NCBI RefSeq assembly: GCF_030816235.1
Contig: NZ_JAUSXT010000001.1
Location: 2,170,001 to 2,234,000 of the forward strand
Direction of reading: 5' to 3'
DNA length: 64,000 bases
Origin: Microbacterium sp. W4I4
GTDB taxonomy: Bacteria > Actinomycetota > Actinomycetes > Actinomycetales > Microbacteriaceae
The translations under genes were made by a program, and so were the position numbers. This document shows positions 7,447-15,366 of the stretch, piece by piece. The notes beneath the pieces were generated by a model. That model worked only from the letters and a program-made list of their open reading frames with translations. It made no database searches and was not told the DNA's origin. Numbering within the stretch: the first letter of the stretch is position 1; every line of letters begins with the position of its first letter.

Positions 7447-8477
7447 CTCTCCACGGTCAGCCGGGTGCGGGGCAGGGCCTCGGGATGCTCCTGCTGCAGC
7501 CAGGTCATCATCTTCTCGCGCACCTCGCAGCGGATGGTCCACTGGTCGTCGGAGTCCTTGGCCGACATCACGAAGCGCACGGTCACGAACCCGCCCTCCG
7601 ACCCGGTGACGGCCACGCTCGAGCTGCGACGATCCCAGGCGGGCGAGGCGTCGATGATCTGCTGGAAGCGCTCGCGCACGGCATCCATCGGCACCCGCCA
7701 GTCCAGGTCCATCAGCACGATGCCCATGATCTTGTCGGAGCGCCGGGTCCAGGTCTCGATCGGGGTCGTCGTGAAATAGCTGCACGGCAGCACCAGGCGC
7801 CGCTCGTCCCAGATGTTGACGGTGACGTAGGAGAGGTTGATCTCGCCGATCCGGCCCCACTCGCCCTCGATCACGACGACGTCGCCGACCCGGATCGCAT
7901 CGGTGAACGCGATCTGGATGCCCGCGATGAGGTTGCCGAGGATGGACTGCGCGGCCAGGCCCGCGACGATGCTGACGATCCCGGCGGAGGCGAGGATGCT
8001 GGTGCCGACCGCGCGCATCTCGGGGAAGCTGAACAGCGCGCAGCCGACCGCGATCACGCCGATGATCACCAGCACCAGGCGGTGGATGACGAGCATCTGC
8101 GTGCGCCTTCGCCGACCCTCCGCCCCGACCAGTGCCGTCTCGTCGTCGGCCATCATCCTCTCGAAGCCGAACGAGACGAGTGCGGCGAGCAGCCAGGCGC
8201 CGACGGCGATCGTGACGATGAGGAACAGTCGGGAGACGCCCGGCCACCAGGCTTCCGAGCCCGGGCCGGTGAGGGCGCAGGCGATCCACACGGCCACGAC
8301 CAGCGCGGTGGCCCAGAGCGCTCGGTGCACCCGGCGGGCGAGGTCGCGCACCCAGGGCACGCGACGTGCGACCAGTGCCGCCAGCAGTCGCACGGCCAGC
8401 ACCGCCGCCGCGGCGATCACCACCGCGATGGCGACGAGGGTGACGGTTCCGATCCAGGAGTCCCAGGTGAAGTCCAT
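7443..8477 (-). CDS. MscS-family small-conductance mechanosensitive channel
   Basis: 344 residues. Transmembrane segments lie near residues 9-35, 55-70, 85-105 and 130-150, followed by the pore-lining helix (GTSILASAGIVSIVAGLAAQSILGNLIAG) and the beta domain (VGDVVVIEGEWGRIGEI). It should release solutes on hypo-osmotic shock. The start at 8477 is preferred to 8486 because TAGGGT lies 7 bases upstream of it. It is convergent with the DUF503 gene and in the same direction as the AHSA1 gene. Confidence 0.92.
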   Translation of the reverse strand: MDFTWDSWIGTVTLVAIAVVIAAAAVLAVRLLAALVARRVPWVRDLARRVHRALWATALVVAVWIACALTGPGSEAWWPGVSRLFLIVTIAVGAWLLAALVSFGFERMMADDETALVGAEGRRRRTQMLVIHRLVLVIIGVIAVGCALFSFPEMRAVGTSILASAGIVSIVAGLAAQSILGNLIAGIQIAFTDAIRVGDVVVIEGEWGRIGEINLSYVTVNIWDERRLVLPCSYFTTTPIETWTRRSDKIMGIVLMDLDWRVPMDAVRERFQQIIDASPAWDRRSSSVAVTGSEGGFVTVRFVMSAKDSDDQWTIRCEVREKMMTWLQQEHPEALPRTRLTVES

Positions 8478-8484
8478 GGCCCTC

Positions 8485-8490
8485 ACCCTA
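8485..8490 (-). promoter_or_regulatory. -10 box TAGGGT of the MscS gene
   Basis: Minus-strand TAGGGT, seven bases, then the ATG at 8477. Leaderless arrangement. Confidence 0.45.
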
Positions 8491-8504
8491 CGTTCGGCGC
8501 CCGA

Positions 8505-9485
8505 TCAGACGGTGAGCACCGCCTGCTCCAGCCGCTGGAACGAGGCCTCCATGCCGTCGGCCATGCCGGTGGCGAGGATCATGTCGCGGGTCTCCCGGTC
8601 GGGGTACTCGATCAGCACCGTGACGAGGGTGGCGCCGTCCTCCTCGTAGAGGTTGAGGTCGTTGAGCGTCTCCGGCGACTGCATCCCCTGCATCCGCTCG
8701 GTCTGCACCGCGCGGCGCGGAGCGTCGACGAGCAGCGTCTCGCCCTCGAAGCCGAACGGCTCGCCCTCCGTGTCGCCGACCGGTGCCCAGGAGGTGCGGT
8801 AGCTCTCGCCCGGTTCGTTGCCGACGATGCACTCCGTCATCTCCCAGCCGTCGGGTCCGAGCATCCACTGCTTGATGAGCTCGGGTTCGGTGTGAGCGCG
8901 CCAGACGAGCTCGCGCGGCCCGTCGACGAGACGCGTGATGCGCACGTGGGTGTCGTCGAGCAACTCGACCTGCGTGCCCTTGCCCTGGGCGTACTCGCGC
9001 AGATCCTGCAGCACGGCATCCAACTGCGACATCGCCATGCGGGTCCCCTCGACGGCGCCCATGGCGACGACCTGCTCCAGCGCCTCCAGCGAGGCGAAGT
9101 GGCTGGTGTTCCGCATCCGCGTGCCGTGTTCGGTCGGCTCGAACGTGAATTCCATGCGCATGGCGGGGAGGTCGGTGTTCGGTTCGCCCTGCTCGTCGCT
9201 GAAGCCGTCGATCACCTCGAAGCGCCGCGGCTGCTCGATCGAGAGGAACTCCCAGTATCCGGATGCCGCCTCACCGCGCGGGCCGTGCATCGTGTAGGTC
9301 GCTCGTCCGCCGACCTCGTGGTTCCACGAGGTGAACGCGGCGGGCCAGCCCGGAGGGCCCCAGAAGCGCTCGAGCTGACGCGGGTCGCTGTAGACGCTCC
9401 AGACGCGCTCGATCGGGGCGGCGAGATCTGCGATGACTGTCATCGTCAGGTTCTCGGTGTCGGTGATGATGTCGTTGACGGGCAT
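8505..9485 (-). CDS. Protein with two AHSA1/SRPBCC (START-like) domains
   Basis: 326 residues made of two consecutive SRPBCC domains: one at about 10-160 (LAAPIERVWSVYSDPRQLERFWGPPG) and a second at about 165-326 (VDGPRELVWRAHTEPELIKQWM). Such proteins bind hydrophobic ligands in a deep pocket. It is the second gene of an operon with an ArsR regulator, one base after its stop, and has its own AAGGAG before MPVND. ArsR plus AHSA1 pairs are common in actinobacteria and the regulator normally controls the pair. The ligand is unknown. Confidence 0.88.
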   Translation of the reverse strand: MPVNDIITDTENLTMTVIADLAAPIERVWSVYSDPRQLERFWGPPGWPAAFTSWNHEVGGRATYTMHGPRGEAASGYWEFLSIEQPRRFEVIDGFSDEQGEPNTDLPAMRMEFTFEPTEHGTRMRNTSHFASLEALEQVVAMGAVEGTRMAMSQLDAVLQDLREYAQGKGTQVELLDDTHVRITRLVDGPRELVWRAHTEPELIKQWMLGPDGWEMTECIVGNEPGESYRTSWAPVGDTEGEPFGFEGETLLVDAPRRAVQTERMQGMQSPETLNDLNLYEEDGATLVTVLIEYPDRETRDMILATGMADGMEASFQRLEQAVLTV

Positions 9486-9486
9486 G

Positions 9487-9870
9487 TCAGTCTCCTTGGA
9501 CAGGTTCGTGGGGTTCTTCGGTCTGGCGGGATGCCGGCGGCTGAGCCAGCAGGTCGTCGAGCCGGGCGATGCGTGCTCGCCACAGCTCTTCGTACCGGGC
9601 GAGAAGCGCCCGCGCACGGGCGATCATCTCGGGATTCGCGCGGACGAGCCGCTCGCGTCCCTCGGCGCGCTTGATGACGAGTCGTGCCTCTTCGAGGACG
9701 GCGACGTGCTTCTGAACCGCGGCGAACGACATCTCGTAGTCGCGGGCCAGCTCGGACACCGACTGCTCGCGCTCGATCGTCCGGCGCAGGATGTCACGCC
9801 GGGTCGCCGTCGCCAGTGCGTGGAACACACGGTCGATCTCCGCTTCGCTGAGTTCATTTTGTACAACCAT
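9487..9870 (-). CDS. ArsR-family winged-helix repressor
   Basis: 127 residues. ArsR helix-turn-helix: VFHALATATRRDILRRTI, then SVSELARDYEMSFAAVQKHVAVLEEARLV. It has no cysteine, so it is not a metal sensor of the usual type; it belongs to the SdpR-like group paired with SRPBCC proteins. Its start codon lies inside a perfect palindrome, so it very probably represses its own transcription. No ribosome binding site is present; a TAACGT box 8 bases upstream suggests a leaderless mRNA. Confidence 0.9.
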   Translation of the reverse strand: MVVQNELSEAEIDRVFHALATATRRDILRRTIEREQSVSELARDYEMSFAAVQKHVAVLEEARLVIKRAEGRERLVRANPEMIARARALLARYEELWRARIARLDDLLAQPPASRQTEEPHEPVQGD

Positions 9871-9884
9871 TTGGTTGTACGTTA
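9861..9884 (-). promoter_or_regulatory. ArsR operator palindrome with -10 box
   Basis: Perfect inverted repeat GTACAACCA-TT-TGGTTGTAC at 9861-9880 overlaps the ArsR start codon (9868-9870). TAACGT (minus strand, 9879-9884) abuts it as the -10 box. Binding here would cover the transcription start. Confidence 0.65.
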
Positions 9885-9977
9885 TGCGATGCGGATGCCG
9901 ATGTCAAGAGGTTGTTCGGTCTCCCTCAGCGGCGACGCTCCGAGCCTTCGCGTCGCGCCCGGGACGAGGAGCGGTGG

Positions 9978-10005
9978 GCGGTGAGGGGTGAGCGGTGAGG
10001 GGTGA
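9978..10005. repeat. 14-base tandem repeat, two copies
   Basis: GCGGTGAGGGGTGA occurs twice head to tail, plus a partial third GCG, in the short gap between the divergent ArsR and SnoaL-like genes. No role is evident. Confidence 0.5.
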
Positions 10006-10063
10006 GCGACCCAGGGTGCACCGCACCCTTCCACGAGATGTCGGCCGAGCGCAGGCTGGAGGC

Positions 10064-10489
10064 ATGACGAACACGACGGCAACCACACCTGCGGACACCG
10101 CGCCTCCGAGCACCGCGCCCGAGATCACCGCCGCCGACGTCACCGCCTGGGTCGAGCGCTATCTCGCCGCCTGGACCTCGAATGACGCCGAGGACATCGC
10201 CGCTCTCTTCACCGAGGACGGCGAATATCACGAGGCACCCTACGAGACCGACTGGATCGGCCGCGACGAGATCGTCGACGGCTGGCAGGGCCGCTGGGCC
10301 TGGCAGCAGGGCGGCTGGAGGTTCGAGTGGACGCTCGTCTCCCTTGAAGGGCGCACTGCGGTCATCACGGGCATCGGCCACTATCGGAAGCTCGGCGACT
10401 TCGACAACCACTGGACGATCACCTTCAGCACGCGGGAGCAGGCCGCGGCCTTCGAGATGATCAACAACGAGCGCGACGAGGAGGGCTAG
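10064..10489 (+). CDS. SnoaL-like / NTF2-fold protein
   Basis: 141 residues. After a Thr/Pro-rich head, the body (VTAWVERYLAAWTSNDAEDIAALFTEDGEYHEAPY) is a typical SnoaL-like alpha+beta barrel. Members are isomerases, hydrolases or binding proteins. CTGGAGG precedes the ATG at 10064, which decides the start over the open frame upstream. The next gene starts 1 base after its stop, so they probably form an operon with the XRE regulator. Confidence 0.8.
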   Translation: MTNTTATTPADTAPPSTAPEITAADVTAWVERYLAAWTSNDAEDIAALFTEDGEYHEAPYETDWIGRDEIVDGWQGRWAWQQGGWRFEWTLVSLEGRTAVITGIGHYRKLGDFDNHWTITFSTREQAAAFEMINNERDEEG

Positions 10490-10490
10490 C

Positions 10491-11321
10491 GTGGTCGGCA
10501 TGACCAGCCCGCTCGGTGACTTCCTCAAGGCCCAGCGCGCCCGGGTCTCTCCCGTCGATGTCGGACTGCCGAACGTCGAGGGCCGCCGCGTGGCCGGCCT
10601 CCGCCGCGAGGAAGTCGCCGTGCTCGCGGGTGTGAGCGTGGACTACTACACCCGGCTCGAGCAGGGCCGCGAACGCACTCCGTCCGCCCAGGTCGTCGAC
10701 TCGATCTGCAGAGCTCTGCGCCTGAGTCCGGATGCCCGCAACCACGCGTACCGGCTCGCCCGGCTGGCGCCGAGCATCCAGCCACCCGCCGGCACCGTGT
10801 CGGACGACCTCCTTCAGCTGATGGACGCATTTCCCGAAGCCGCCGCCTACGTGGTCGACCCGGCATTCCACGTCATCGCCGCGAACGCGACGGCGACCGC
10901 GCTGCTCGGCCCGACACAGATCGACGCCGGCGGTCTGGAGTACATCTTCCTGGACCCCGATGCCCGCTCGTACTTCGTGCAATGGGATGTGGTCGCGCGC
11001 GCATCCGTCAGTGCCCTTCGGCTCGCCGCGGGCTTCGCGTCACCGCACCCCGACGTGCCACCGCTGATCGACCGACTGCTTCGCGGGAGCGCCTCGTTCG
11101 CCTCGCTCTGGGCCGACCACACGGTCGCCAGACTGAACATCACCTATAAGATCATCGACCACCCCGATGTGGGCCGGCTCGAACTGACCTACCAGACACT
11201 CGATGTTCGGGATGCTCCCGGACAGCAACTCACCGTGGCCACCGCACCCGCGGGATCCGCGAGTGCCGACAAGCTCGCGCTCCTCGGCACCCTCGACGCC
11301 ACCCGACGCGCAAGGAACTGA
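10491..11321 (+). CDS. XRE-family regulator with MmyB-like ligand domain
   Basis: 276 residues. The helix-turn-helix (VAGLRREEVAVLAGVSVDYYTRLEQGRERTPS) is the form typical of actinobacterial regulators with a C-terminal MmyB-like PAS-type ligand-binding domain (residues about 105-270, AYVVDPAFHVIAANATA). GAGGAGG lies about 6 bases before the GTG at 10491; the ATG at 10500 is an alternative. These regulators often control neighbouring reductases or small enzymes; here it is flanked by the SnoaL-like and MazG-like genes. Confidence 0.88.
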   Translation: MVGMTSPLGDFLKAQRARVSPVDVGLPNVEGRRVAGLRREEVAVLAGVSVDYYTRLEQGRERTPSAQVVDSICRALRLSPDARNHAYRLARLAPSIQPPAGTVSDDLLQLMDAFPEAAAYVVDPAFHVIAANATATALLGPTQIDAGGLEYIFLDPDARSYFVQWDVVARASVSALRLAAGFASPHPDVPPLIDRLLRGSASFASLWADHTVARLNITYKIIDHPDVGRLELTYQTLDVRDAPGQQLTVATAPAGSASADKLALLGTLDATRRARN

Positions 11322-11326
11322 GAACC

Positions 11327-11686
11327 ATGACAGAGAACACGACCGCGAACCTCGGCCCCGCCCGCACCGAAGCACTCGCCGTGCGGGCCCTTTACGAAGT
11401 GCTCGAGCAGCGATACAACGGAAAGACCTGGTCGCTGCACGAGCTCATGATCGGGTTCAGCAACGACGTCGGCTACATCGGCCGACTCCTGCTGGCGCAT
11501 GAGGGAACCTGGGGGATCGAGGGCGACACCGAGGCAGAGCTGCGGCACAAGCTCGCCGAGTCGATGTGGTGGCTCTTCGTCCTCGCCGACAAGCTCGACA
11601 TCGATCTCGACTCGGCTTTCACTGACACCATGGCCACCATCCGAACCGGCCTCGAAGCAACGGTCGCCCGCACCGACCCGCAGTGA
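11327..11686 (+). CDS. MazG-like nucleotide pyrophosphohydrolase family protein
   Basis: 119 residues, all-alpha. The segment ELRHKLAESMWWLFVLADKLDIDLDSAF (about 70-97) has the E..E and helix pattern of MazG-like all-alpha NTP-PPases, but the usual D in the second metal-binding ExxD is not obvious, so activity is uncertain. It begins 5 bases after the XRE regulator gene with an AAGGAA signal, so it is probably in the same operon. Confidence 0.6.
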   Translation: MTENTTANLGPARTEALAVRALYEVLEQRYNGKTWSLHELMIGFSNDVGYIGRLLLAHEGTWGIEGDTEAELRHKLAESMWWLFVLADKLDIDLDSAFTDTMATIRTGLEATVARTDPQ

Positions 11687-11708
11687 CTCCGGCGTCGGCC
11701 GCCCTCAG

Positions 11709-11889
11709 GCGTAGTCCGGGCGCCCGCCCAGCGCGCGAGCGCCGCACTGCCCACCACGAGCAGCTCACCGCCGGGCTGCTGCTTGAGCTCGCGCACACGG
11801 GCCGCGACATCGTCGCCCTCGGCCAGGACCACGAGTTCGAGACCGGCCTCGCCGCCCTCATCCGAGGGCTCGATCCCCTGCACGGATGA
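11709..11889 (-). pseudogene. Remnant of a RibD C-terminal/dihydrofolate-reductase-like gene
   Basis: On the minus strand, about 58 residues containing VAARVRELKQQPGGELLVVGSAALAR match the conserved core of RibD_C/YwjB-type reductases. The N-terminal half is missing, and the sequence loses similarity immediately after this block, where the family continues with a helix and strand. It is best read as a decayed fragment squeezed between two genes. Confidence 0.5.
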
Positions 11890-11901
11890 AGGACGTTCGC
11901 A

Positions 11902-11940
11902 CTTCTGAAGGATGCTGCACGCCCGGGCATCCTTCAGAAG
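11902..11940. terminator. Perfect 14-base hairpin between convergent genes
   Basis: CTTCTGAAGGATGC at 11902-11915 pairs with its complement at 11927-11940 around an 11-base loop. It lies between the MazG-like gene and the convergent AarF/UbiB gene. Confidence 0.6.
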
Positions 11941-11988
11941 CGCAGACGACCTTCAATCGGGAGGGCTGGAGGGTGCCAGTCCGCAGAC

Positions 11989-13680
11989 CTAACGCCGCCC
12001 GAACACCGCGTGCAGCAACGGCACGACCGACGCGGACATCAGCACGATGCCCAGTGGTGGCGCGGCGGTGAGCAGCAGCGCGCCGCCGATCAGCATCCCG
12101 CCGAAGATCACGGCCGACACGGCGCGGAAGGCGACCCGGATGATCCGGTCGAGCCGGTTCTCGAGGCTGGAGACGTCGAACGCCAGCGCGCCGGCGTCCA
12201 GTCGGTCGAGAGTGGCGTCGACGCGTGCGGGCAGCCGCCAGAGCGTGCCGATGTTGGTGACGGTCTGCGAGCCGAGGTCCTGCAGCAGGCCGGCGCCCTG
12301 GTCGCGGATGAGTCGGTTCGCGTACGGCTCGACCGGTTCCCAGATGTTGAAGGTCTCATCCAGCGAGCTGCACAGACCGGAGGTCAGCGACACGGCGCGG
12401 AAGAGCAGCAGCATCCGCTCGGGGAACTGCACCGGCAGCGATCGCATGGTCTCGCCGAACTCGTTGCCGAAGTCGTTCAGTTCGCGCGGGTCGACGTCGC
12501 GCAGCTCGTGGAAGCCCATGCCTCCGAAGCGCGCGAAGAGCACGGTCAGCGCCCGCTCCAGTTCGGCGGTGCGCGCCGAGGGCAGCAGCACGCCGATCTC
12601 CTGTGCGGCCTTCACGAGCCCGTGGCTGTCGCGCGAGGCGACGGCGATCACGAGGGTGCGCAGGCCGGACCGGATGCTGTCGGGCACCTCGGCCATCATC
12701 CCGAAGTCGATGAAGGTGAGGCGCCATGCCGGGCCTGCCCCAGGGGCGGCAGACGCGTCCAGCGGCGTCACGAAGATGTTCCCGGGATGCGGGTCGGCGT
12801 GCACGAAGGAGTGCGTGAACACCTGGTCGAGCATGACGTCGGCGAACACTTTCGCGACCTCGGCGGGGTCGATGCCGGCCGCGCGCAGCGCCGCGGTGTC
12901 GTTGATCTTGATCGCGGTGACGTCTTCGAGGGTCAGCACGCGGCGGGTGGTGCGCTCCCACACCACCGCGGGCGCGGCCACGCGCGGATCGTCCGCGAAG
13001 CAGGCGGCGAACCGCTCGGCGCTGGCGGCCTCGTGCAGGTAGTCGATCTCCTCGTGGCAGGTCTCGGCGAACTCCTCGACGAGCCCGGGAGCATCCACGC
13101 GGTCGCGCACCAGGCGCACGCGCTGAGCCCAGCGGGCGACCCGCCGCAGGGCCGAGAGGTCCACCGCCACGATCTCGTCGATCCCGGGGCGCTGCACCTT
13201 GACCACGATGTGGTCGAGTCCGGTGTCGGCGGCGTCGGATGCCGACAGAGTGGCGCGATGCGCCTGGCCGAGGGATGCCGCGGCCACCGGCACCGGGTCG
13301 AAGGATGCGAAGGCGCGCTCCAACGGCATCCCGAGCTCCGCTTCCGCTGATGCCCGGATCTGCTCGAACGGCACGGCCGGAACTTCGTCCTGCAGGCCCG
13401 CCAGCTCGTCGGTGATCTCGGGCGGCAGCACGTCCAGGCGCGAGGAGAGGAACTGCCCGACCTTGATCATCAGTCCGCCGAGCTCGACCGCCAGTTCACG
13501 GAAGCGCCGCGCCAGGCGCAGCATCCGCCCGCCCCTGGTGCGCTCGGCGACGGATGCCATGCCCAGGCGCGGCAGCACCAGTTCGTACCACCACACCTGC
13601 ACGAACGCGCGGGCCGCGAAGCCGAGGATGCGGCGATAGCGGGCGCCTCCGGCTGCGGTGCGCGCGGAAGGCTCCGTCAT
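11989..13680 (-). CDS. AarF/UbiB (ABC1) family atypical kinase
   Basis: 563 residues. ABC1-kinase signatures in order: IKVGQFLSSR, the Ala-rich loop VAAASLGQAH, VVKVQRPG (invariant Lys), EIDYLHEA, HADPHPGN and the FIDFG metal site. Two C-terminal hydrophobic segments (VIFGGMLIGGALLL and GIVLMSASVVPLL) anchor it in the membrane. Family members support isoprenoid-quinone or lipid metabolism by ATPase-coupled lipid extraction. AGGAG lies 6 bases before the ATG at 13680, so this start is chosen over 13704. It follows the PadR gene by 20 bases, probably as an operon. Confidence 0.92.
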   Translation of the reverse strand: MTEPSARTAAGGARYRRILGFAARAFVQVWWYELVLPRLGMASVAERTRGGRMLRLARRFRELAVELGGLMIKVGQFLSSRLDVLPPEITDELAGLQDEVPAVPFEQIRASAEAELGMPLERAFASFDPVPVAAASLGQAHRATLSASDAADTGLDHIVVKVQRPGIDEIVAVDLSALRRVARWAQRVRLVRDRVDAPGLVEEFAETCHEEIDYLHEAASAERFAACFADDPRVAAPAVVWERTTRRVLTLEDVTAIKINDTAALRAAGIDPAEVAKVFADVMLDQVFTHSFVHADPHPGNIFVTPLDASAAPGAGPAWRLTFIDFGMMAEVPDSIRSGLRTLVIAVASRDSHGLVKAAQEIGVLLPSARTAELERALTVLFARFGGMGFHELRDVDPRELNDFGNEFGETMRSLPVQFPERMLLLFRAVSLTSGLCSSLDETFNIWEPVEPYANRLIRDQGAGLLQDLGSQTVTNIGTLWRLPARVDATLDRLDAGALAFDVSSLENRLDRIIRVAFRAVSAVIFGGMLIGGALLLTAAPPLGIVLMSASVVPLLHAVFGRR

Positions 13681-13700
13681 CGAGGCTCCTTCTGTCGGCA

Positions 13701-14270
13701 TCACCCTTCGGCGAGGATGGCGTACAGCCTACGCCGGGCGTCTTCGAGCACGGCGACGCCCTCCTGCACCTGCTCCGGCGACCCGGTGCGGGCGAGCTGG
13801 GCGGTGGCGCTGGCGAGCTCCATGCCCGCCTTCGGCAGGGCGGCGTGCTGGCCCGGCGAGCGGTGTCCGACGGACTCCCAGGGTGCGGTCTTCTCGGCCG
13901 CCTCTTCGGATGCCGCGATGCCGGTATCCGTGAGGGAGTAGGTCTTGCGTCCGCCGAGTTCCTCGGCCGTGATCAGGCCTTCGTCGGCGAGCTGCTGCAG
14001 CGTCGGGTAGACGGATCCGGCACTGGGCTTCCATGCTCCGCCGGAGCGGTCGGCGATCTCGGTGATGATCTGGTAGCCGTGCATGGGGCGCTCGGCGAGC
14101 AGGGCGATGACCGCCGCACGCACGTCGCCGCGGGCCATGCGCGAGCCGCCGGTGCGCTGCTCGAAGCCGTTGCGCAGCTGCTCCATGGCATCCCAGACTC
14201 CGGCGAGCGGATTGCCTGATCCGTTGCTCGCTCCGAAGTTGAATCCGCCCGAGGGGAATGATCCGTTCAT
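13701..14270 (-). CDS. PadR-family transcriptional regulator
   Basis: 189 residues. After a Gly/Asn-rich N-terminal stretch (about 1-45), the PadR winged helix begins (RAAVIALLAERPMHGYQIITEIADRSGGAWKPSAGSVYPTLQQLADEGLI). The C-terminal third is helical and should dimerise. AGGAGG precedes the ATG. Upstream there are two exact copies of ATCGTTCAGCTA 15 bases apart, a likely operator. It probably controls itself and the downstream kinase gene. Confidence 0.9.
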   Translation of the reverse strand: MNGSFPSGGFNFGASNGSGNPLAGVWDAMEQLRNGFEQRTGGSRMARGDVRAAVIALLAERPMHGYQIITEIADRSGGAWKPSAGSVYPTLQQLADEGLITAEELGGRKTYSLTDTGIAASEEAAEKTAPWESVGHRSPGQHAALPKAGMELASATAQLARTGSPEQVQEGVAVLEDARRRLYAILAEG

Positions 14271-14284
14271 GATGAACCTCCTGG

Positions 14285-14325
14285 TAGCTGAACGATTGCT
14301 AGCTGAACGATGGTTAACGATATGT
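14285..14325 (-). promoter_or_regulatory. PadR promoter region with direct repeats
   Basis: On the + strand TAGCTGAACGA occurs at 14285-14295 and again at 14300-14310. Just upstream on the minus strand lies TATCGT/TAACCAT, a plausible -10. The repeats sit between the -10 and the ribosome binding site, a good place for a repressor. Confidence 0.45.
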
Positions 14326-14410
14326 CGCTAGGTGTCGTTCGGCAAGGGGTTCGGGGCGGCGTGGGGCAAGTTCACGGGTTCGATCGGGCACCCCTGGGCT
14401 CCGTGCGCTG

Positions 14411-14512
14411 CTTCAGGTCGCAATTGATACCGCTTAGCCGGGTCCACCACCGTTCAGGTCGCAATTCGTGCCGCTTCAGACGGTTCATACCGGCATCGAT
14501 TGCGACCTGAAC
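14411..14512. terminator. Repeated-arm hairpin downstream of the IclR gene
   Basis: TTCAGGTCGCAATT occurs at 14412-14425 and 14453-14466, and the complement ATTGCGACCTGAAC at 14499-14512. Either direct copy can pair with the inverted one. The element lies just after the stop of the minus-strand IclR gene (14533) and is probably its terminator. The rest of the 14326-14410 gap holds nothing recognisable. Confidence 0.5.
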
Positions 14513-14532
14513 GAGAGGAGTGCACGGGTACG

Positions 14533-15282
14533 TCAGCCCCCGGCGCCGGCCAACTCCGCGGCGGCATCCGTCAGCGCGGCGACCACCTCCGGCACCCGGG
14601 CATCCGTGATGCGCGCGGCAGGACCCGAGACCGACAGCGCGGCGGGCTGACCGAGGCCTGGCACTGCGACGGCGATGCAGCGCACGCCGACCTCCTGCTC
14701 GCTGTCGTCGGCCGCGAAGCCGCGGGCCCGCGAGCGCCGCAGGTCGGCGATGAAGGCATCCGCGTCGGTCAGCGTCTGCGGGGTGAACCGGGGCAGGCCG
14801 GTGCGGGCGATCAGCGCACGGACGTGCGGTTCGGGCATGGTCGACAGCATCGCCTTGCCCACGCCGGTGGAGTGCGGCAGCACGCGACGGCCGATCTCGG
14901 TGAACATCCGCATCCGCTGCCGGGACGCCACCTGGCCGGCGTACAGGACGAGATCGCCGTCGAGCACGGCGAGGTTCGCGGTCTCGTGGAACGCGTCCTC
15001 GAGTCGGGCGAGCAACGGGGCTGCGGCATCAGCCAGGTGCGGCACGGCCTGACGTCCCAGCCCGATGAGCCCCGCGCCGAGTGCGTAGCGGCGGTCCTCC
15101 AGCTGACGCACGTAGCCGAGCCGGTGCAGGGTGCCGAGCAGGCGATGCGCGGTCGGGACGGCGAGGTCGGTGTCGGATGCCAGGGATGCCAGCGCCCCCT
15201 CGCCACCGGATGCGGCGAGCGCCTCCAGCAGCGCGAACGCGCGCGCGACGGACTGGACGTTTCCCGCAGACGTGTCGGCCAT
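14533..15282 (-). CDS. IclR-family regulator, divergent from malate synthase
   Basis: 249 residues. IclR winged helix (VQSVARAFALLEALAAS ... LAVPTAHRLLGTLHRLGYV) and C-terminal effector domain (HSTGVGKAMLSTMPEP, DSEQEVGVRCIAVAV). It is transcribed away from malate synthase G with an 84-base gap, so control of glyoxylate-linked metabolism is likely. The ATG at 15282 is preferred to the GTG at 15291 because TATCGT (15290-15295, minus) lies 7 bases upstream. The effector is unknown; in enteric bacteria IclR responds to glyoxylate and pyruvate. Confidence 0.9.
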   Translation of the reverse strand: MADTSAGNVQSVARAFALLEALAASGGEGALASLASDTDLAVPTAHRLLGTLHRLGYVRQLEDRRYALGAGLIGLGRQAVPHLADAAAPLLARLEDAFHETANLAVLDGDLVLYAGQVASRQRMRMFTEIGRRVLPHSTGVGKAMLSTMPEPHVRALIARTGLPRFTPQTLTDADAFIADLRRSRARGFAADDSEQEVGVRCIAVAVPGLGQPAALSVSGPAARITDARVPEVVAALTDAAAELAGAGG

Positions 15283-15289
15283 GAGTTCC

Positions 15290-15311
15290 ACGATACGGAG
15301 TCGATGCTCCG
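15290..15311. promoter_or_regulatory. Divergent promoter region with IclR -10 and inverted repeat
   Basis: Minus-strand TATCGT at 15290-15295 serves the IclR gene. It is joined to an inverted repeat CGGAG-N6-CTCCG at 15296-15311, placed where one regulator could act on both the IclR and malate synthase genes. Confidence 0.45.
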
Positions 15312-15366
15312 ATTTCGAGCGGCTTCTCTACCGTGGTGAGTGCACCGACCATCGAAGGAGCCGCAG

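Noticed and set aside
7485-9674. 729-codon open frame antisense to the MscS and AHSA1 genes
   Set aside because: It is opposite two well-supported genes, has Asp/His/Arg-rich composition typical of antisense frames in high-GC DNA, and shows no domain.
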